From Pseudoalteromonas sp. XMcav2-N (GTDB lineage: Bacteria; Pseudomonadota; Gammaproteobacteria; Enterobacterales; Alteromonadaceae): DNA of 64,000 nucleotides. Where the stretch lies: positions 620,001 through 684,000 of the forward strand of contig NZ_JAMXSF010000001.1 in NCBI RefSeq assembly GCF_024124545.1. Reading direction: 5' to 3'. Below the pieces are notes generated by a model. That model searched no databases. It was not told the origin of the DNA and saw nothing but the letters and a program-made list of their open reading frames with translations. The translations under genes were made by a program, and so were the position numbers. Below are positions 9,317 through 18,311 of this stretch, piece by piece; position 1 is the first letter of the stretch; each line of letters opens with the position of its first letter.

Positions 9317-10041
9317 AGAGAAATTGCTGCGGTCTTTGCTAGCGTATCAATATCCAGAATGGTAATGAATTTGCCCTCTACTTTGATAATTTCCGCCTTT
9401 TGGAAGCGGCTAAGCAATCGGCTGATTGTTTCAACGGTCAAGCCCAGATAATTGCCAATTTCACCGCGGGTCATGGTAAAACGGAACTCTTTACGTGAGA
9501 AGCCTCTCTCGCCAAATCGATTAGACAGATTAAAGATGAAAGTCGCAAGACGCTCTTCGGCTGTCTTCTTGTTTAGCAACAGCAGCATCTCCTGATCGTA
9601 GTTGATCTCGCTACTCATGAGGCGCATGATCTGTTGCCTGAGTTTAGGTAGCTTGCCCGCCAGTTCATCTAAAGTATCAAATGGGATTTCACACACCATG
9701 GACGTTTCAAGTGCCTGAGCAAAACTTTGATGCTGCATCTTATTGATGGCATCAAATCCAACTAAGTCTCCCGCCAGGTGAAACCCGGTGATCTGCTCGT
9801 CACCCTGTTCTGAGATAGTATAAGATTTGAATGATCCGGAACGAACGGCAAAGATAGCATTGAGCTCGCTCCCGGATTCGAACAAAAAGTCCCCTTTGTG
9901 GAGGGGTTTTTTACGCTCGATGATTTCATCTAGCTTATCCATTTCGCTGCCGTTTAAAGAGAAGGGCAGACACAATTGGCTGATGCTACAGTTATTGCAG
10001 CTGATAGTACATTGACTTTTTGAACGATTACTTAAATCCAT
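9313..10041 (-). CDS. fnr: Anaerobic regulator Fnr (EtrA)
   Basis: A CRP/FNR-family regulator that senses oxygen through a 4Fe-4S cluster. From the ATG at 10041 the 242-residue product has the cysteine set C11, C15, C18, C24 ([14 protein letters not shown]) and C117 (SMVCEIP), matching E. coli FNR cluster ligands and spacing. It also has the effector-domain stretch [21 protein letters not shown] and the recognition helix [15 protein letters not shown]. The frame stays open for 18 further codons, but those residues have no counterpart in FNR, so the internal ATG is chosen; its ribosome site is weak. It sits beside the cbb3 oxidase genes, likely targets. Confidence 0.93.
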   Translation of the reverse strand: MDLSNRSKSQCTISCNNCSISQLCLPFSLNGSEMDKLDEIIERKKPLHKGDFLFESGSELNAIFAVRSGSFKSYTISEQGDEQITGFHLAGDLVGFDAINKMQHQSFAQALETSMVCEIPFDTLDELAGKLPKLRQQIMRLMSSEINYDQEMLLLLNKKTAEERLATFIFNLSNRFGERGFSRKEFRFTMTRGEIGNYLGLTVETISRLLSRFQKAEIIKVEGKFITILDIDTLAKTAAISL

Positions 10042-10268
10042 AACAAATCCGTTATCTATGACGCACGTTAATGACATTCTATTAGATGCGGTCATATTTT
10101 AATACTTGAACTTTTCAATATCTGTAATTCAGATATTCTTCTACTATTGCAGGCGTTGCGACTAAAGGGGGTTAAGCGACTACCACCCGTCGATCACTGA
10201 TTGCCAAAAAATTCCCATTCTCTGACTCAGTTTAATGACGCTCATCTAATAGTATTACCACTGCTAGA

Positions 10269-10940
10269 TTAATGTACTAGTTTGTCGGTTGCAATGATTA
10301 GTAGATAAAAGCCATACCAAATAAAAATATTGCCAAGCGCAATACGTGTAGCCTTATGATTCAAAAATGTATTGAGCAGTTGGGCGGTTTGTCCTACCGC
10401 GAGCATTGCAGGAAAAGTGCCCAGTGCAAAGGCGGCCATCGTGAGCGCACCGCTGAAGCTGCCATCTGCCTGAAGAGTCCAGGTCAGTGCCGAATAGACC
10501 AGACCACAAGGCAGCCAGCCCCATAGAGCACCGTATGCCAGCGCCTTTGTCTTACTGTCGACTGGGAGTAAATACTTGTTAAGTTGCACCAGGCGTTGCC
10601 AGAGCAACCACTTTCCTGCTTTTTCCAGCCAGTTTAACGTTGCTGCCAGGCGCATCACATAGACACCAACCAGCAACATAAATACGCCACTCAGCACATT
10701 CAGGATGTTGGCAAATAGGGTGCTTTGTTTCGCAAATGCGGCTCCGAGTCCGGCAACCAATGCTCCGGCCACCATATAACTGCCTAATCTGCCCAGATTA
10801 TAGAGCAGTGCGGTTACAAACGGCGACTGCTTGGTTTGAGCTAGTTGCAGGCTTGATGCAATACCACCACACATGACCAGACAATGGCCGCTTCCGACCA
10901 AGCCCATCACAAAGGCGCTAAACAGGCTTATCTCGGTCAT
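10269..10940 (-). CDS. Sulfite exporter TauE/SafE-family membrane protein of the cbb3 cluster
   Basis: A 223-residue inner-membrane protein with six or so hydrophobic helices. The N-terminal motif GSGHCLVMCGG is typical of the DsbD-like/SafE proteins that follow ccoS in cbb3 clusters. The paired cysteines have been taken to suggest a role in copper or heme-thiol handling during oxidase assembly; the transported substrate is not established. It overlaps ccoS by 23 bases, so it is the last gene of the fixH-ccoI-ccoS operon. The 227 bases between it and fnr contain no gene. Confidence 0.85.
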   Translation of the reverse strand: MTEISLFSAFVMGLVGSGHCLVMCGGIASSLQLAQTKQSPFVTALLYNLGRLGSYMVAGALVAGLGAAFAKQSTLFANILNVLSGVFMLLVGVYVMRLAATLNWLEKAGKWLLWQRLVQLNKYLLPVDSKTKALAYGALWGWLPCGLVYSALTWTLQADGSFSGALTMAAFALGTFPAMLAVGQTAQLLNTFLNHKATRIALGNIFIWYGFYLLIIATDKLVH

Positions 10941-11100
10941 TACTTTTATTATGTTGCTCTTTGTCGTCTTCGAACAGAATGCTGTGTCCTTGCTTGTTCA
11001 GATCAGAGAACTGTTCGCTTTTGACGGCCCAAAAAAACACCCCGATTGCGATAATGACAAACAAGATCGCAATGGGAATAAGGATATAGATAATACTCAT
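10918..11100 (-). CDS. ccoS: cbb3-type oxidase assembly protein CcoS
   Basis: A 60-residue protein with one N-terminal membrane helix (MSIIYILIPIAILFVIIAIG) followed by the family's FFWAVKSEQFSDL motif and a charged tail. CcoS is required for cofactor (heme and copper) insertion into cbb3 oxidase. It overlaps ccoI by 4 bases (ATGA) upstream and the SafE-like gene by 23 bases downstream. Confidence 0.93.
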   Translation of the reverse strand: MSIIYILIPIAILFVIIAIGVFFWAVKSEQFSDLNKQGHSILFEDDKEQHNKSNDRDKPV

Positions 11101-13472
11101 AGCTTCAATAACCTCAAAGAGTTAGTGATCACCAGAATCGAGCTCGCAGACATCCCAATGACGGCCACCCAGGGTGGCACAAGTCCCATCGCTGCGAGCG
11201 GTAATATTGAGCCATTGTAACAGAGTGACAAAGTGAGGTTCTGTTTTATTACTGTTTTGGTCTTTTTAGCGACCTGATGCAGTGTTTGTAGTGATTTAAG
11301 GTCGCTGTTAAGCAACACGACATCCGCCGTATTTTTGGAAATATCTGCGCCGGTCTCCATTGCAATGGACAAGTGCGCACTATTAAATACCGGACTGTCA
11401 TTAACGCCATCACCGACCATGCCAACAATATGCTGCTGTGCAGACCAGGATTCTACCTGCTGTTGCTTATCCTGCGGAGAGCAAGCGTTTTTGTAGGTAT
11501 CCAACCCAAGTTCTAAGGCCAAGTTTTTGACCGCATTTGAGCTGTCACCACTAAGCAAATGGCAGCTTAGGCCCTGACCTTGTGCATAGCTGATGATCTC
11601 AGGCGCGCTATTTCTGACTTTGTCTGCAAGATAGAAATCTGCAACTGGTTGGTCATCGACAAAGAGGGTTGCTTGTGCAAAAGAGCTGTGATTGCCAAAC
11701 CAGGCAGACTTACCAATGGCAACCTTTTGCTGACCACAGCGGGCTTTTACACCACTGCCAGTGATGACTTCCACGTCACTCAGCTTCCTGGGTGACACCA
11801 CTTGTTCGGTGAAAGCTTTGGCAATCGGATGTTCTGAATAGCGTTCAAGCGCGACGGCCAGCGCCATTACGTCGGATTCCTGCCAACTTGTATCAAGCAC
11901 GCTGATGGATTCAATTGAGAAGCGTCCTTCAGTGAGGGTACCTGTCTTGTCAAACGCCATTCTGGTGAGTTTAGGCACGGTTTCCAAAACATGACTTTCT
12001 TTGATCAGGATCCCTTTTCGGGTGAGTGTGGCAACAGCACATGTCAAAGCTGTTGGGATAGCCAAGCTCAGTGCACATGGACAAGTTGCAACCAATACGG
12101 AAATAGTGACCCAAAACGCATGGGGTGGATCTATCTGGTACCAGGCAACTGCGGTGATGGAGGCGAAAATTAATAAACAGGCCACGAACCACTGTGCTAC
12201 TTTGTCAGTGACTTCGACTATTTTAGGCCGTTTTGTCAGGGCATTATGTTGTAGCTTAATGATTTGATTGAGCAGGGTGTTTTGCCCGACTTTGTTGATT
12301 TCAATGGTGATCACGCCATCGTGGTTGATAGTACCTGCATAGACCTGGTGAGTCTGATACTTTTTAACCGGCAGATGTTCTCCCGTCATCATTGATTCAT
12401 CAACTGTGGTAGAGCCTGAGATCAGCACGCCATCGGCAGGGATGGTTTCACCAGGCTTGATCATAATCTGATCGTTCAGTTGCAGGCTTTTCGCGGCGAC
12501 TATTTTTTGTTCACCATCAGGCAGCAGCTTACGTGCAGTCAGAGGGAGCAGTTTTTGTAGATTGGCAGTAAATTCACTGGCTTTCAGCCGGGCTCTGAAC
12601 TCCAGATATTTGCCGAGCAATAGCAAAAAGGTGAACATACAAATTGATTCAAAGTAGACTTCGCCCACCGACATCACAGTGGCGTAACAGCTTGCCGCAT
12701 AGGCACCAAAAATGGCCAGCGAGACGGGCAGATCCATATTGAGCTGCTTAGCTCTGAGGCCTTTGATGGCATTGGTCAAAAATGGCATGGCCGAGTAGAG
12801 GATCACCGGAGAGGCTAAAAATAAACTGATCCAGCGGAAGTATTGTTCGAAATTGTCTTCCATGCCGGAAAACATGCCAAAATACATGGCAAACGCGAAC
12901 ATCATGACCTGCATGGTCATGAGGCCGGCAACGCCTAGCCGACGTAAATAGGCTTTAGCGACGGTTTGTTTTTGCGCGGCTTCATCATCGGCCTGAAAAG
13001 GGTAGGCCTTATAGCCAATTTGATGTAGTGATTTGATGATATCACTGAGCTTACATTGCTGTGGGTGCCACAGGATCATAGCTCTGTGTGTCGACGTGTT
13101 CACATCAACCCGGGCAATGCCTTTGAGTCCAAGTAGTTGTTTTTCGATAAGCCAGGCACAGGCCGCGCAGCTGATCCCTTCAACACTTAGTAACACCTCT
13201 TGCAGTTCGCCTTGCTGACTTACAAAGTCTTGCTGGATATCGGCATTGTCGTAACTGAGCAGCTCTTTTAATTGCTCCGGAACAAGCTCTTCTACCTTGC
13301 CAGCACTGTCGGTGCGAAATTTGTAGTAGTCGCTCATGCCCTGAGCAAGAATGGTTTCGGCGACCGCCTGACAGCCAGTGCAGCACACTGGCTGCGGCTG
13401 ACCTTCAAACTCTATGTGAGCAGAAAACCCCGGCGGTACGGGCTCCAGACAATGAAAACAACTGGTTGTCAT
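11097..13472 (-). CDS. ccoI: Copper-translocating P-type ATPase CcoI
   Basis: A P1B-type ATPase of 791 residues that supplies copper for the cbb3 oxidase. In order: an N-terminal cysteine-rich segment (CFHC, then CCTGC), a heavy-metal-binding domain with SCAAC, eight predicted membrane helices, the actuator motif MTGEHLPV, the metal-site CPC in ATCPCALSLAIP, the phosphorylation motif DKTGTLTEG and the hinge GDGVNDSPV. The N-terminal double-Cys region separates CcoI/FixI from housekeeping CopA. It lies 5 bases after fixH and overlaps ccoS by 4 bases. Confidence 0.95.
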   Translation of the reverse strand: MTTSCFHCLEPVPPGFSAHIEFEGQPQPVCCTGCQAVAETILAQGMSDYYKFRTDSAGKVEELVPEQLKELLSYDNADIQQDFVSQQGELQEVLLSVEGISCAACAWLIEKQLLGLKGIARVDVNTSTHRAMILWHPQQCKLSDIIKSLHQIGYKAYPFQADDEAAQKQTVAKAYLRRLGVAGLMTMQVMMFAFAMYFGMFSGMEDNFEQYFRWISLFLASPVILYSAMPFLTNAIKGLRAKQLNMDLPVSLAIFGAYAASCYATVMSVGEVYFESICMFTFLLLLGKYLEFRARLKASEFTANLQKLLPLTARKLLPDGEQKIVAAKSLQLNDQIMIKPGETIPADGVLISGSTTVDESMMTGEHLPVKKYQTHQVYAGTINHDGVITIEINKVGQNTLLNQIIKLQHNALTKRPKIVEVTDKVAQWFVACLLIFASITAVAWYQIDPPHAFWVTISVLVATCPCALSLAIPTALTCAVATLTRKGILIKESHVLETVPKLTRMAFDKTGTLTEGRFSIESISVLDTSWQESDVMALAVALERYSEHPIAKAFTEQVVSPRKLSDVEVITGSGVKARCGQQKVAIGKSAWFGNHSSFAQATLFVDDQPVADFYLADKVRNSAPEIISYAQGQGLSCHLLSGDSSNAVKNLALELGLDTYKNACSPQDKQQQVESWSAQQHIVGMVGDGVNDSPVFNSAHLSIAMETGADISKNTADVVLLNSDLKSLQTLHQVAKKTKTVIKQNLTLSLCYNGSILPLAAMGLVPPWVAVIGMSASSILVITNSLRLLKL

Positions 13473-13477
13473 AGTGT

Positions 13478-13969
13478 CTACTTATATTCTGGAGAAATGG
13501 CGACTTTCTGTGCGGTGGGCAGCTGAAGTTTCTCTTTTAACTTCCAGCTCTGGTCCATAGGTTCAAGAAACACGGTAAACGCACCACGATGAGGTTCATC
13601 CAGAATCGCGGTAAACTCGCCTGCGGCATTGGCCAGCAGGGTGACCTCAAAATCATATTTTTTGACTGTTCGGTGATAAAAAGAGGCTTTCAGGGCATTT
13701 ACCTTGCTGTGATCCCCTTTAGTAAAGGTAAAGCTGACTCTGTCTTCACTGACATCAAGATCACCATGTAAATACAAAGCTTTGGCTTTATCGAATTTGC
13801 TGAGTTCAAGGTTAATGGCTTTGCCTTTTTTGTAGTAGTCGTCGACTACCATGTCCGGACCATTACCGACGGCAAAGATCACCAAAAATACGCAGGCAAT
13901 TATGGTAACCAGCGGAAAAAACATTAAAAACCAAGGCCAAAAATTCTTATACCAGGGAGTAGGGTTCAT
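13478..13969 (-). CDS. ccoH: FixH/CcoH-family oxidase assembly protein
   Basis: A 163-residue protein with one N-terminal membrane helix (WFLMFFPLVTIIACVFLVIFAV) preceded by PWYKNFWPW, then a beta-rich periplasmic domain. The GPDMVVDDYYKKGKAIN stretch is the FixH signature. FixH/CcoH stabilises the cbb3 complex during assembly. It starts a second operon (fixH-ccoI-ccoS-safE), separated from ccoP by a strong terminator, so assembly genes can be expressed independently of the structural genes. Confidence 0.9.
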   Translation of the reverse strand: MNPTPWYKNFWPWFLMFFPLVTIIACVFLVIFAVGNGPDMVVDDYYKKGKAINLELSKFDKAKALYLHGDLDVSEDRVSFTFTKGDHSKVNALKASFYHRTVKKYDFEVTLLANAAGEFTAILDEPHRGAFTVFLEPMDQSWKLKEKLQLPTAQKVAISPEYK

Positions 13970-14030
13970 AACGACTCAACAGCTTAATTTCAGTGGCAAT
14001 ATTCTATCTTATTTGGGGGTAAATACCTAA

Positions 14031-14058
14031 AAAAAAGCCTCCGATTGGAGGCTTTTTT
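14031..14058 (-). terminator. Rho-independent terminator after ccoNOQP
   Basis: GCCTCC (14037-14042) and GGAGGC (14047-14052) form a 6-bp stem with loop GATT, flanked by six A and six T, giving about a 12-bp stem in either orientation. It lies 30 bases past the ccoP stop. Confidence 0.9.
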
Positions 14059-14087
14059 GATCTTAAATAAACTTATAATCTATTCGA

Positions 14088-15053
14088 TTATTTCTCCTGA
14101 GAGAGGCTGTACACGTAAGCTGTTAGCAGGTGCACTTTGTCTTCACCCAGAATGTCTTTCCACGCTGGCATTACACCGGCACGGCCGTGACGTAGTGTTT
14201 CTTCAACAGCACGTTGAGAACCACCATACAACCAGATGTTGTCAGTCAGGTCAGGTGCACCGAAAGGCAGGTTATGGGCAACAGAGCCTTTACCGTCCAT
14301 ACCGTGACAGGCCGCACACATTGCGAACTTGGCTTGACCCGCAGCTGCATCTTTTTGGTTTACCTTACGACCAGACAAGCTCAGTACATAAGCAGTCATT
14401 TCTTTGATGCCCTGATCACCCAGTGCATCTTGCCAACCTGGCATCGCAGCAACACGACCTTGCAGTAGTGTTTCTTTGATCTTGTCAGGTGTACCGCCAT
14501 ATAACCAGTCATTGTCTGCCAGGTTAGGGAAGCCCATTGCGCCACGTGCATCGGAACCGTGACATTGTGCACAGTTCTGAGCGAACAGGCGTTGACCAAT
14601 TTCTAGTGCTTTTTGATCTTTTGCCAGTGTCTCGATATCTTGCTCAGCAAACGCTTTGAAGATAGGGCCGAAACGCTCGTCAGCAGCTTCAAACTCTTTA
14701 TCGAGTTGAACCCAGTGACCATTTGCTTTGGCTTCTTCCGTTGCTTGTTTTGACTCTTCAAGAGACGTCACGCCCTGGTTAGAGCTCGTCCAGTTCAAAA
14801 AGCCTGCAAAGTTACCCAGACCCGGGTAAGCAGCAAGATAGTAAACAGACCAGATAAATGTTGCGAAGAACATGTAAGTCCACCACTTTGGTAGTGGGTT
14901 GTTCAGTTCTTCGATTCCGTCAAACTCATGACCACAACTTTCGCCTTCTTCAACACCTGTGTAGTTTTTCAGGTTCCAAAGCAGCAGGCCAAAGATCAGA
15001 GCCAGACACGCCAAGGTCAATACAATGACCCAAATACTCCAAAAGCTAGTCAT
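14088..15053 (-). CDS. ccoP: cbb3-type cytochrome c oxidase subunit III (diheme cytochrome c)
   Basis: A membrane-anchored 321-residue diheme cytochrome c that passes electrons to CcoN. It has one or two N-terminal membrane segments (about 8-28 and 58-77) and two periplasmic cytochrome c domains with heme-binding CAQCHGSD and CAACHGMDG. Each domain has a downstream Met ligand context (MPGW and MPAW). It overlaps ccoQ by 4 bases and is the last gene of the operon. Confidence 0.96.
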   Translation of the reverse strand: MTSFWSIWVIVLTLACLALIFGLLLWNLKNYTGVEEGESCGHEFDGIEELNNPLPKWWTYMFFATFIWSVYYLAAYPGLGNFAGFLNWTSSNQGVTSLEESKQATEEAKANGHWVQLDKEFEAADERFGPIFKAFAEQDIETLAKDQKALEIGQRLFAQNCAQCHGSDARGAMGFPNLADNDWLYGGTPDKIKETLLQGRVAAMPGWQDALGDQGIKEMTAYVLSLSGRKVNQKDAAAGQAKFAMCAACHGMDGKGSVAHNLPFGAPDLTDNIWLYGGSQRAVEETLRHGRAGVMPAWKDILGEDKVHLLTAYVYSLSQEK

Positions 15054-15235
15054 TTTTCAGACTCCTTTTCCTCGTTTGAGATTGTCTTGTTGTGTTTCTT
15101 TTCATCTTCAAAGATGGCATTGGCAGCGTCATCAAAACGACGTTTGCTACGCTTGCTGTATGCCCACACAACAATCACTATGAACAGTACTAATATTACC
15201 AGAGTCAAAATGCCTCTGTATGTGCCGTAATCCAT
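15050..15235 (-). CDS. ccoQ: cbb3-type cytochrome c oxidase subunit CcoQ
   Basis: A 61-residue single-helix protein (LTLVILVLFIVIVVWAYSKRSKRRFDDAAN), matching the CcoQ/FixQ subunit that stabilises the complex. A cluster of basic residues follows the helix, placing the C-terminus in the cytoplasm. It lies 6 bases after ccoO and overlaps ccoP by 4. Confidence 0.93.
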   Translation of the reverse strand: MDYGTYRGILTLVILVLFIVIVVWAYSKRSKRRFDDAANAIFEDEKKHNKTISNEEKESEK

Positions 15236-15241
15236 AACAAA

Positions 15242-15871
15242 TTACTTCAAATGTGTGCCAAGTTGCTGAAGGTAGGCAATCAGGGCTTCCATTTCGGTTT
15301 TGCCCTTTACTGCTGCCTCAGCACCCTGAATGTCCTCATCGGTGTATGGCACACCAAAGTTACGGAACACTTCAAGTTTCTTAGCGGTTAATTGACCGTC
15401 CAATACATTCTCATTGAGCCAAGGGTAGCCAGGCATATTTGACTCAGGTACTACAGAGCGAGGATCCATCAGGTGAGCAAAATGCCAGTCATCAGAATAA
15501 CGTTGACCAACACGTGCCAGGTCTGGACCTGTACGCTTAGAGCCCCACTGGAACGGGTGATCCCAAACAGATTCACCAGCTACAGAGTAATGGCCATAGC
15601 GCTCAACTTCGTCGCGGAATGGGCGGATCATCTGTGAGTGACAGTTGTAACAACCTTCACGGACATAGATGTCACGACCTTCCATTTCCAGCGCTGTAAG
15701 AGGGCGTAAGCCTTCAACTGGCTGGGTGGTGTCTTTTTGGAACATCAGTGGTGTGATCTCAACGAGTGCACCAAAACTGATGGCAAAAACCGTCAGGATA
15801 GCCATCAGGCCGACGTTCTTTTCGACGATTTCATGTTTGTTTGTAGAGTTATTATTGCTCATACTCGACAC
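15242..15871 (-). CDS. ccoO: cbb3-type cytochrome c oxidase subunit II (monoheme cytochrome c)
   Basis: A 209-residue protein with an N-terminal membrane helix (about 22-42) and one periplasmic heme c site CYNCHSQM. The family motifs [20 protein letters not shown] and [16 protein letters not shown] are present. It transfers electrons between CcoP and the CcoN catalytic subunit. It lies 3 bases after ccoN. Confidence 0.96.
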   Translation of the reverse strand: MSSMSNNNSTNKHEIVEKNVGLMAILTVFAISFGALVEITPLMFQKDTTQPVEGLRPLTALEMEGRDIYVREGCYNCHSQMIRPFRDEVERYGHYSVAGESVWDHPFQWGSKRTGPDLARVGQRYSDDWHFAHLMDPRSVVPESNMPGYPWLNENVLDGQLTAKKLEVFRNFGVPYTDEDIQGAEAAVKGKTEMEALIAYLQQLGTHLK

Positions 15872-15874
15872 CCC

Positions 15875-17308
15875 TTAAGCCATTTGCGTGTTAGCTTCAG
15901 TGGTCAAAGAACCACTCTTAGCTACCACAGTACGGTAAACGTTGTAAGCCATTACCAGCATACCAACCACGATGAATACACCGCCCAGGAATCGCATGAT
16001 GTAGAAAGGCTTAGACGCTTCAAGAGATTGTACGAAGCTGTACATCAAAGTACCGTCAGAGTTAACTGCACGCCACATCAGACCTTGCATTACGCCAGAG
16101 ATCCACATTGCAACGATATACAGAACAACACCAACTGTGTGTAACCAGAAGTGGGTGTTAACCAGTTTTACACTGTACATGTTCGCGTGACCAAATAGCG
16201 CAGGGATCAGGTGATAGATGGCACCGATAGAGATCATTGCTACCCAACCCAGTGCACCTGAGTGTACGTGGCCGACAGTCCAGTCAGTGTAGTGTGATAG
16301 CGCGTTTACAGATTTGATTGCCATCATAGGGCCTTCGAAGGTCGACATACCGTAGAAAGACAGAGAAACAACTAGGAAACGCAGTACTGGGTCGGTACGT
16401 AGTTTGTGCCACGCGCCAGACAGCGTCATGATACCATTGATCATGCCACCCCAAGACGGAACGAACAGGATCACAGACATCACCATGCCTAAAGACTGAG
16501 TCCAGTCAGGCAGTGCTGTGTAGTGCAGGTGGTGAGGACCAGCCCAGATGTATAGAGAAACTAGTGCCCAGAAGTGAACAACCGATAAACGGTAAGAGTA
16601 AACAGGGCGACCTGCTTGCTTAGGCACAAAGTAGTACATCATACCCAGGAAGCCTGCGGTTAGTAGGAAACCTACCGCGTTGTGACCGTACCACCACTGA
16701 ACCATTGCATCAACCGCACCGGCATAAATAGAGTATGACTTGGTGAGGGACACAGGTACAGCCATGCTGTTTACGATGTGAAGTACTGCAACGGTGATAA
16801 TGAAGCCCGCATAGAACCAGTTCGCAACGTAGATATGAGACACTTTACGTTTGATCAACGTACCGAAGAAAACAACGGCATACGTAACCCAAACAACAGC
16901 AATAGCAATATCGATTGGCCACTCAAGCTCAGCATATTCTTTAGAAGATGTGATACCCAGTGGCAGTGTGATAGCTGCTGCAAGAATGATTGCCTGCCAG
17001 CCCCAGAAAGTGAAAGCGGCTAGCTTGTCAGAGAATAGACGCGTCTGACACGTGCGTTGTACAACATAGTAAGATGTTGCAAAAAGTGCACTTGTACCAA
17101 ATGCGAAGATTACTGCGTTCGTGTGTAACGGACGAAGTCGAGAGTAAGTTAACCATGGAATGTCGAAGTTTAACGCAGGCCACGCAAGTTGCGCCGCGAT
17201 AAATACACCTACACCCATGCCAACGATGCCCCAAATCACTGTCATTATAGCGAATTGGCGTACAACCTTATAATTGTACTCAGTTTGTGATGCTACTGTT
17301 TGGCTCAT
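15875..17308 (-). CDS. ccoN: cbb3-type cytochrome c oxidase catalytic subunit I
   Basis: The heme-copper catalytic subunit (477 residues, about twelve membrane helices) that reduces oxygen at high affinity. Ligand-bearing stretches include [15 protein letters not shown] (low-spin heme His), [10 protein letters not shown] (Cu-B His), [13 protein letters not shown] (Cu-B His pair) and [15 protein letters not shown] (heme ligands). It opens the ccoNOQP operon; an FNR-like site lies about 193 bases upstream, in line with induction at low oxygen. No ccoG is seen next to it, so that assembly gene must be elsewhere. Confidence 0.97.
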   Translation of the reverse strand: MSQTVASQTEYNYKVVRQFAIMTVIWGIVGMGVGVFIAAQLAWPALNFDIPWLTYSRLRPLHTNAVIFAFGTSALFATSYYVVQRTCQTRLFSDKLAAFTFWGWQAIILAAAITLPLGITSSKEYAELEWPIDIAIAVVWVTYAVVFFGTLIKRKVSHIYVANWFYAGFIITVAVLHIVNSMAVPVSLTKSYSIYAGAVDAMVQWWYGHNAVGFLLTAGFLGMMYYFVPKQAGRPVYSYRLSVVHFWALVSLYIWAGPHHLHYTALPDWTQSLGMVMSVILFVPSWGGMINGIMTLSGAWHKLRTDPVLRFLVVSLSFYGMSTFEGPMMAIKSVNALSHYTDWTVGHVHSGALGWVAMISIGAIYHLIPALFGHANMYSVKLVNTHFWLHTVGVVLYIVAMWISGVMQGLMWRAVNSDGTLMYSFVQSLEASKPFYIMRFLGGVFIVVGMLVMAYNVYRTVVAKSGSLTTEANTQMA

Positions 17309-17656
17309 TTTCTGGATTCCGCTGCAATTAATGCGATTAGAAATGATTAACCTGTAATACAGGCCCTGTTTTTTATTTCAACAAACCCGTTGGAGTTACA
17401 TCCTCTAGAATGGAGCTCTAACCAGCTTGAGAAACCCTTATTTTTGCAAGGAAATAATAATTTTTTTGCAAACGAAAAGATACTACAAACACCTAAAATA
17501 ATGACATCAATCAAATTTTGAACGAGTCACTTGTTCAATGAGTACGCGAATTGCGCAATATCAAAACAAATTGCAAAACTTGACGCCAAAGGCTGGTCGA
17601 AAAGACCTATTCCACTTACACTGGATTTCTTTTCTCAATGTCACACACTTCGTATT
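17309..17656. other. Divergent intergenic region between ccoN and a lipoprotein gene
   Basis: About 348 bases, AT-rich, holding the ccoN promoter area, including the FNR-like box at 17501-17514. The frame of the divergent lipoprotein stays open upstream to 17531, but those 42 codons lack a signal sequence and are treated as untranslated leader. Confidence 0.6.
17501..17514 (-). promoter_or_regulatory. FNR-like box upstream of ccoNOQP
   Basis: On the minus strand the sequence reads TTGAT-TGAT-GTCAT, 8 of 10 matches to the FNR consensus. A TATCTT -10-like element lies about 24 bases downstream, close to the spacing of class II FNR activation (site near -41.5). The fnr gene is 7 kb downstream in the same block. 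Confidence 0.5.
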
Positions 17657-18115
17657 ATGCAGAAAACTTGCACATTCACCGGTGTTTTTATAGTCACTTT
17701 TCTAACGGCCTGTTCAGACCCAGCTACTATTATACATGAAAGTTCAGAAAAAAGTGAAAGTTCGCAAATTTCCTTGAATTGTATTGCCTCAGATCCTTGT
17801 AAAAGTGACGGTGCAGCGCTTTGGAGCTCAGCTAAAAAACTGCATCCGGAGACCCCGTTTGACTTATCCCTGGCCCTTAGCTCGTCTGATATAAAGGTAC
17901 AGTCCGCTTGGTTGGAAGGCACTCAAATGTACATGGGAACCATCCCTGTTTTTTTTACACAGAAGAAAAGTGAGCTTTGGTCTGCCGAGGTTATGGTGGG
18001 CGCTTGCAGCGAACCTGTGATGGAGTGGCGTCTGACAGTCGAACTGACTGATTTGACGGGGGAGGGAGAATATGTCAGAAATGTCACATTTAGCCTCTAT
18101 ACTACGCAAGAATGA
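17657..18115 (+). CDS. Putative lipoprotein, function unknown
   Basis: A 152-residue protein. Starting at the ATG at 17657 it has a lipoprotein signal peptide (MQKTCTFTGVFIVTFLTAC) with lipobox LTAC and Asp three residues on (CSDP); in Enterobacterales only Asp directly after the Cys signals inner-membrane retention, so localisation is left open. The mature part is short and mostly beta in appearance, with a CIASDPC cysteine pair. An ATG-less upstream extension of 42 codons is rejected. It is transcribed divergently from ccoN; a role in oxidase maturation is possible from position only. I do not recognise the family. Confidence 0.65.
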   Translation: MQKTCTFTGVFIVTFLTACSDPATIIHESSEKSESSQISLNCIASDPCKSDGAALWSSAKKLHPETPFDLSLALSSSDIKVQSAWLEGTQMYMGTIPVFFTQKKSELWSAEVMVGACSEPVMEWRLTVELTDLTGEGEYVRNVTFSLYTTQE

Positions 18116-18311
18116 AATCTATGTTGGAAAAGTTCACCTTTGCGTTTTATATTTGTTTACAAAGAAGTGTGTTTTGCAATGACTTTGTTAAGAGTATTGA
18201 GTATATTGATGGGCTAAAGTACCCAAATTAGCTTAGAGTCTCGTTTGACAAAAACATTCGCATAGGCAAATAAATAAAGAAAAACACGCAAGCTATTTAA
18301 GGAGACCTCTA

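Noticed and set aside
10042..10095. 18-codon N-terminal extension of fnr
   Set aside because: FNR homologues begin close to the first cluster cysteine; the added residues match nothing in the family.
17531..17656. N-terminal extension of the lipoprotein gene divergent from ccoN
   Set aside because: The extension would bury the signal peptide and lipobox 60 residues inside the protein.
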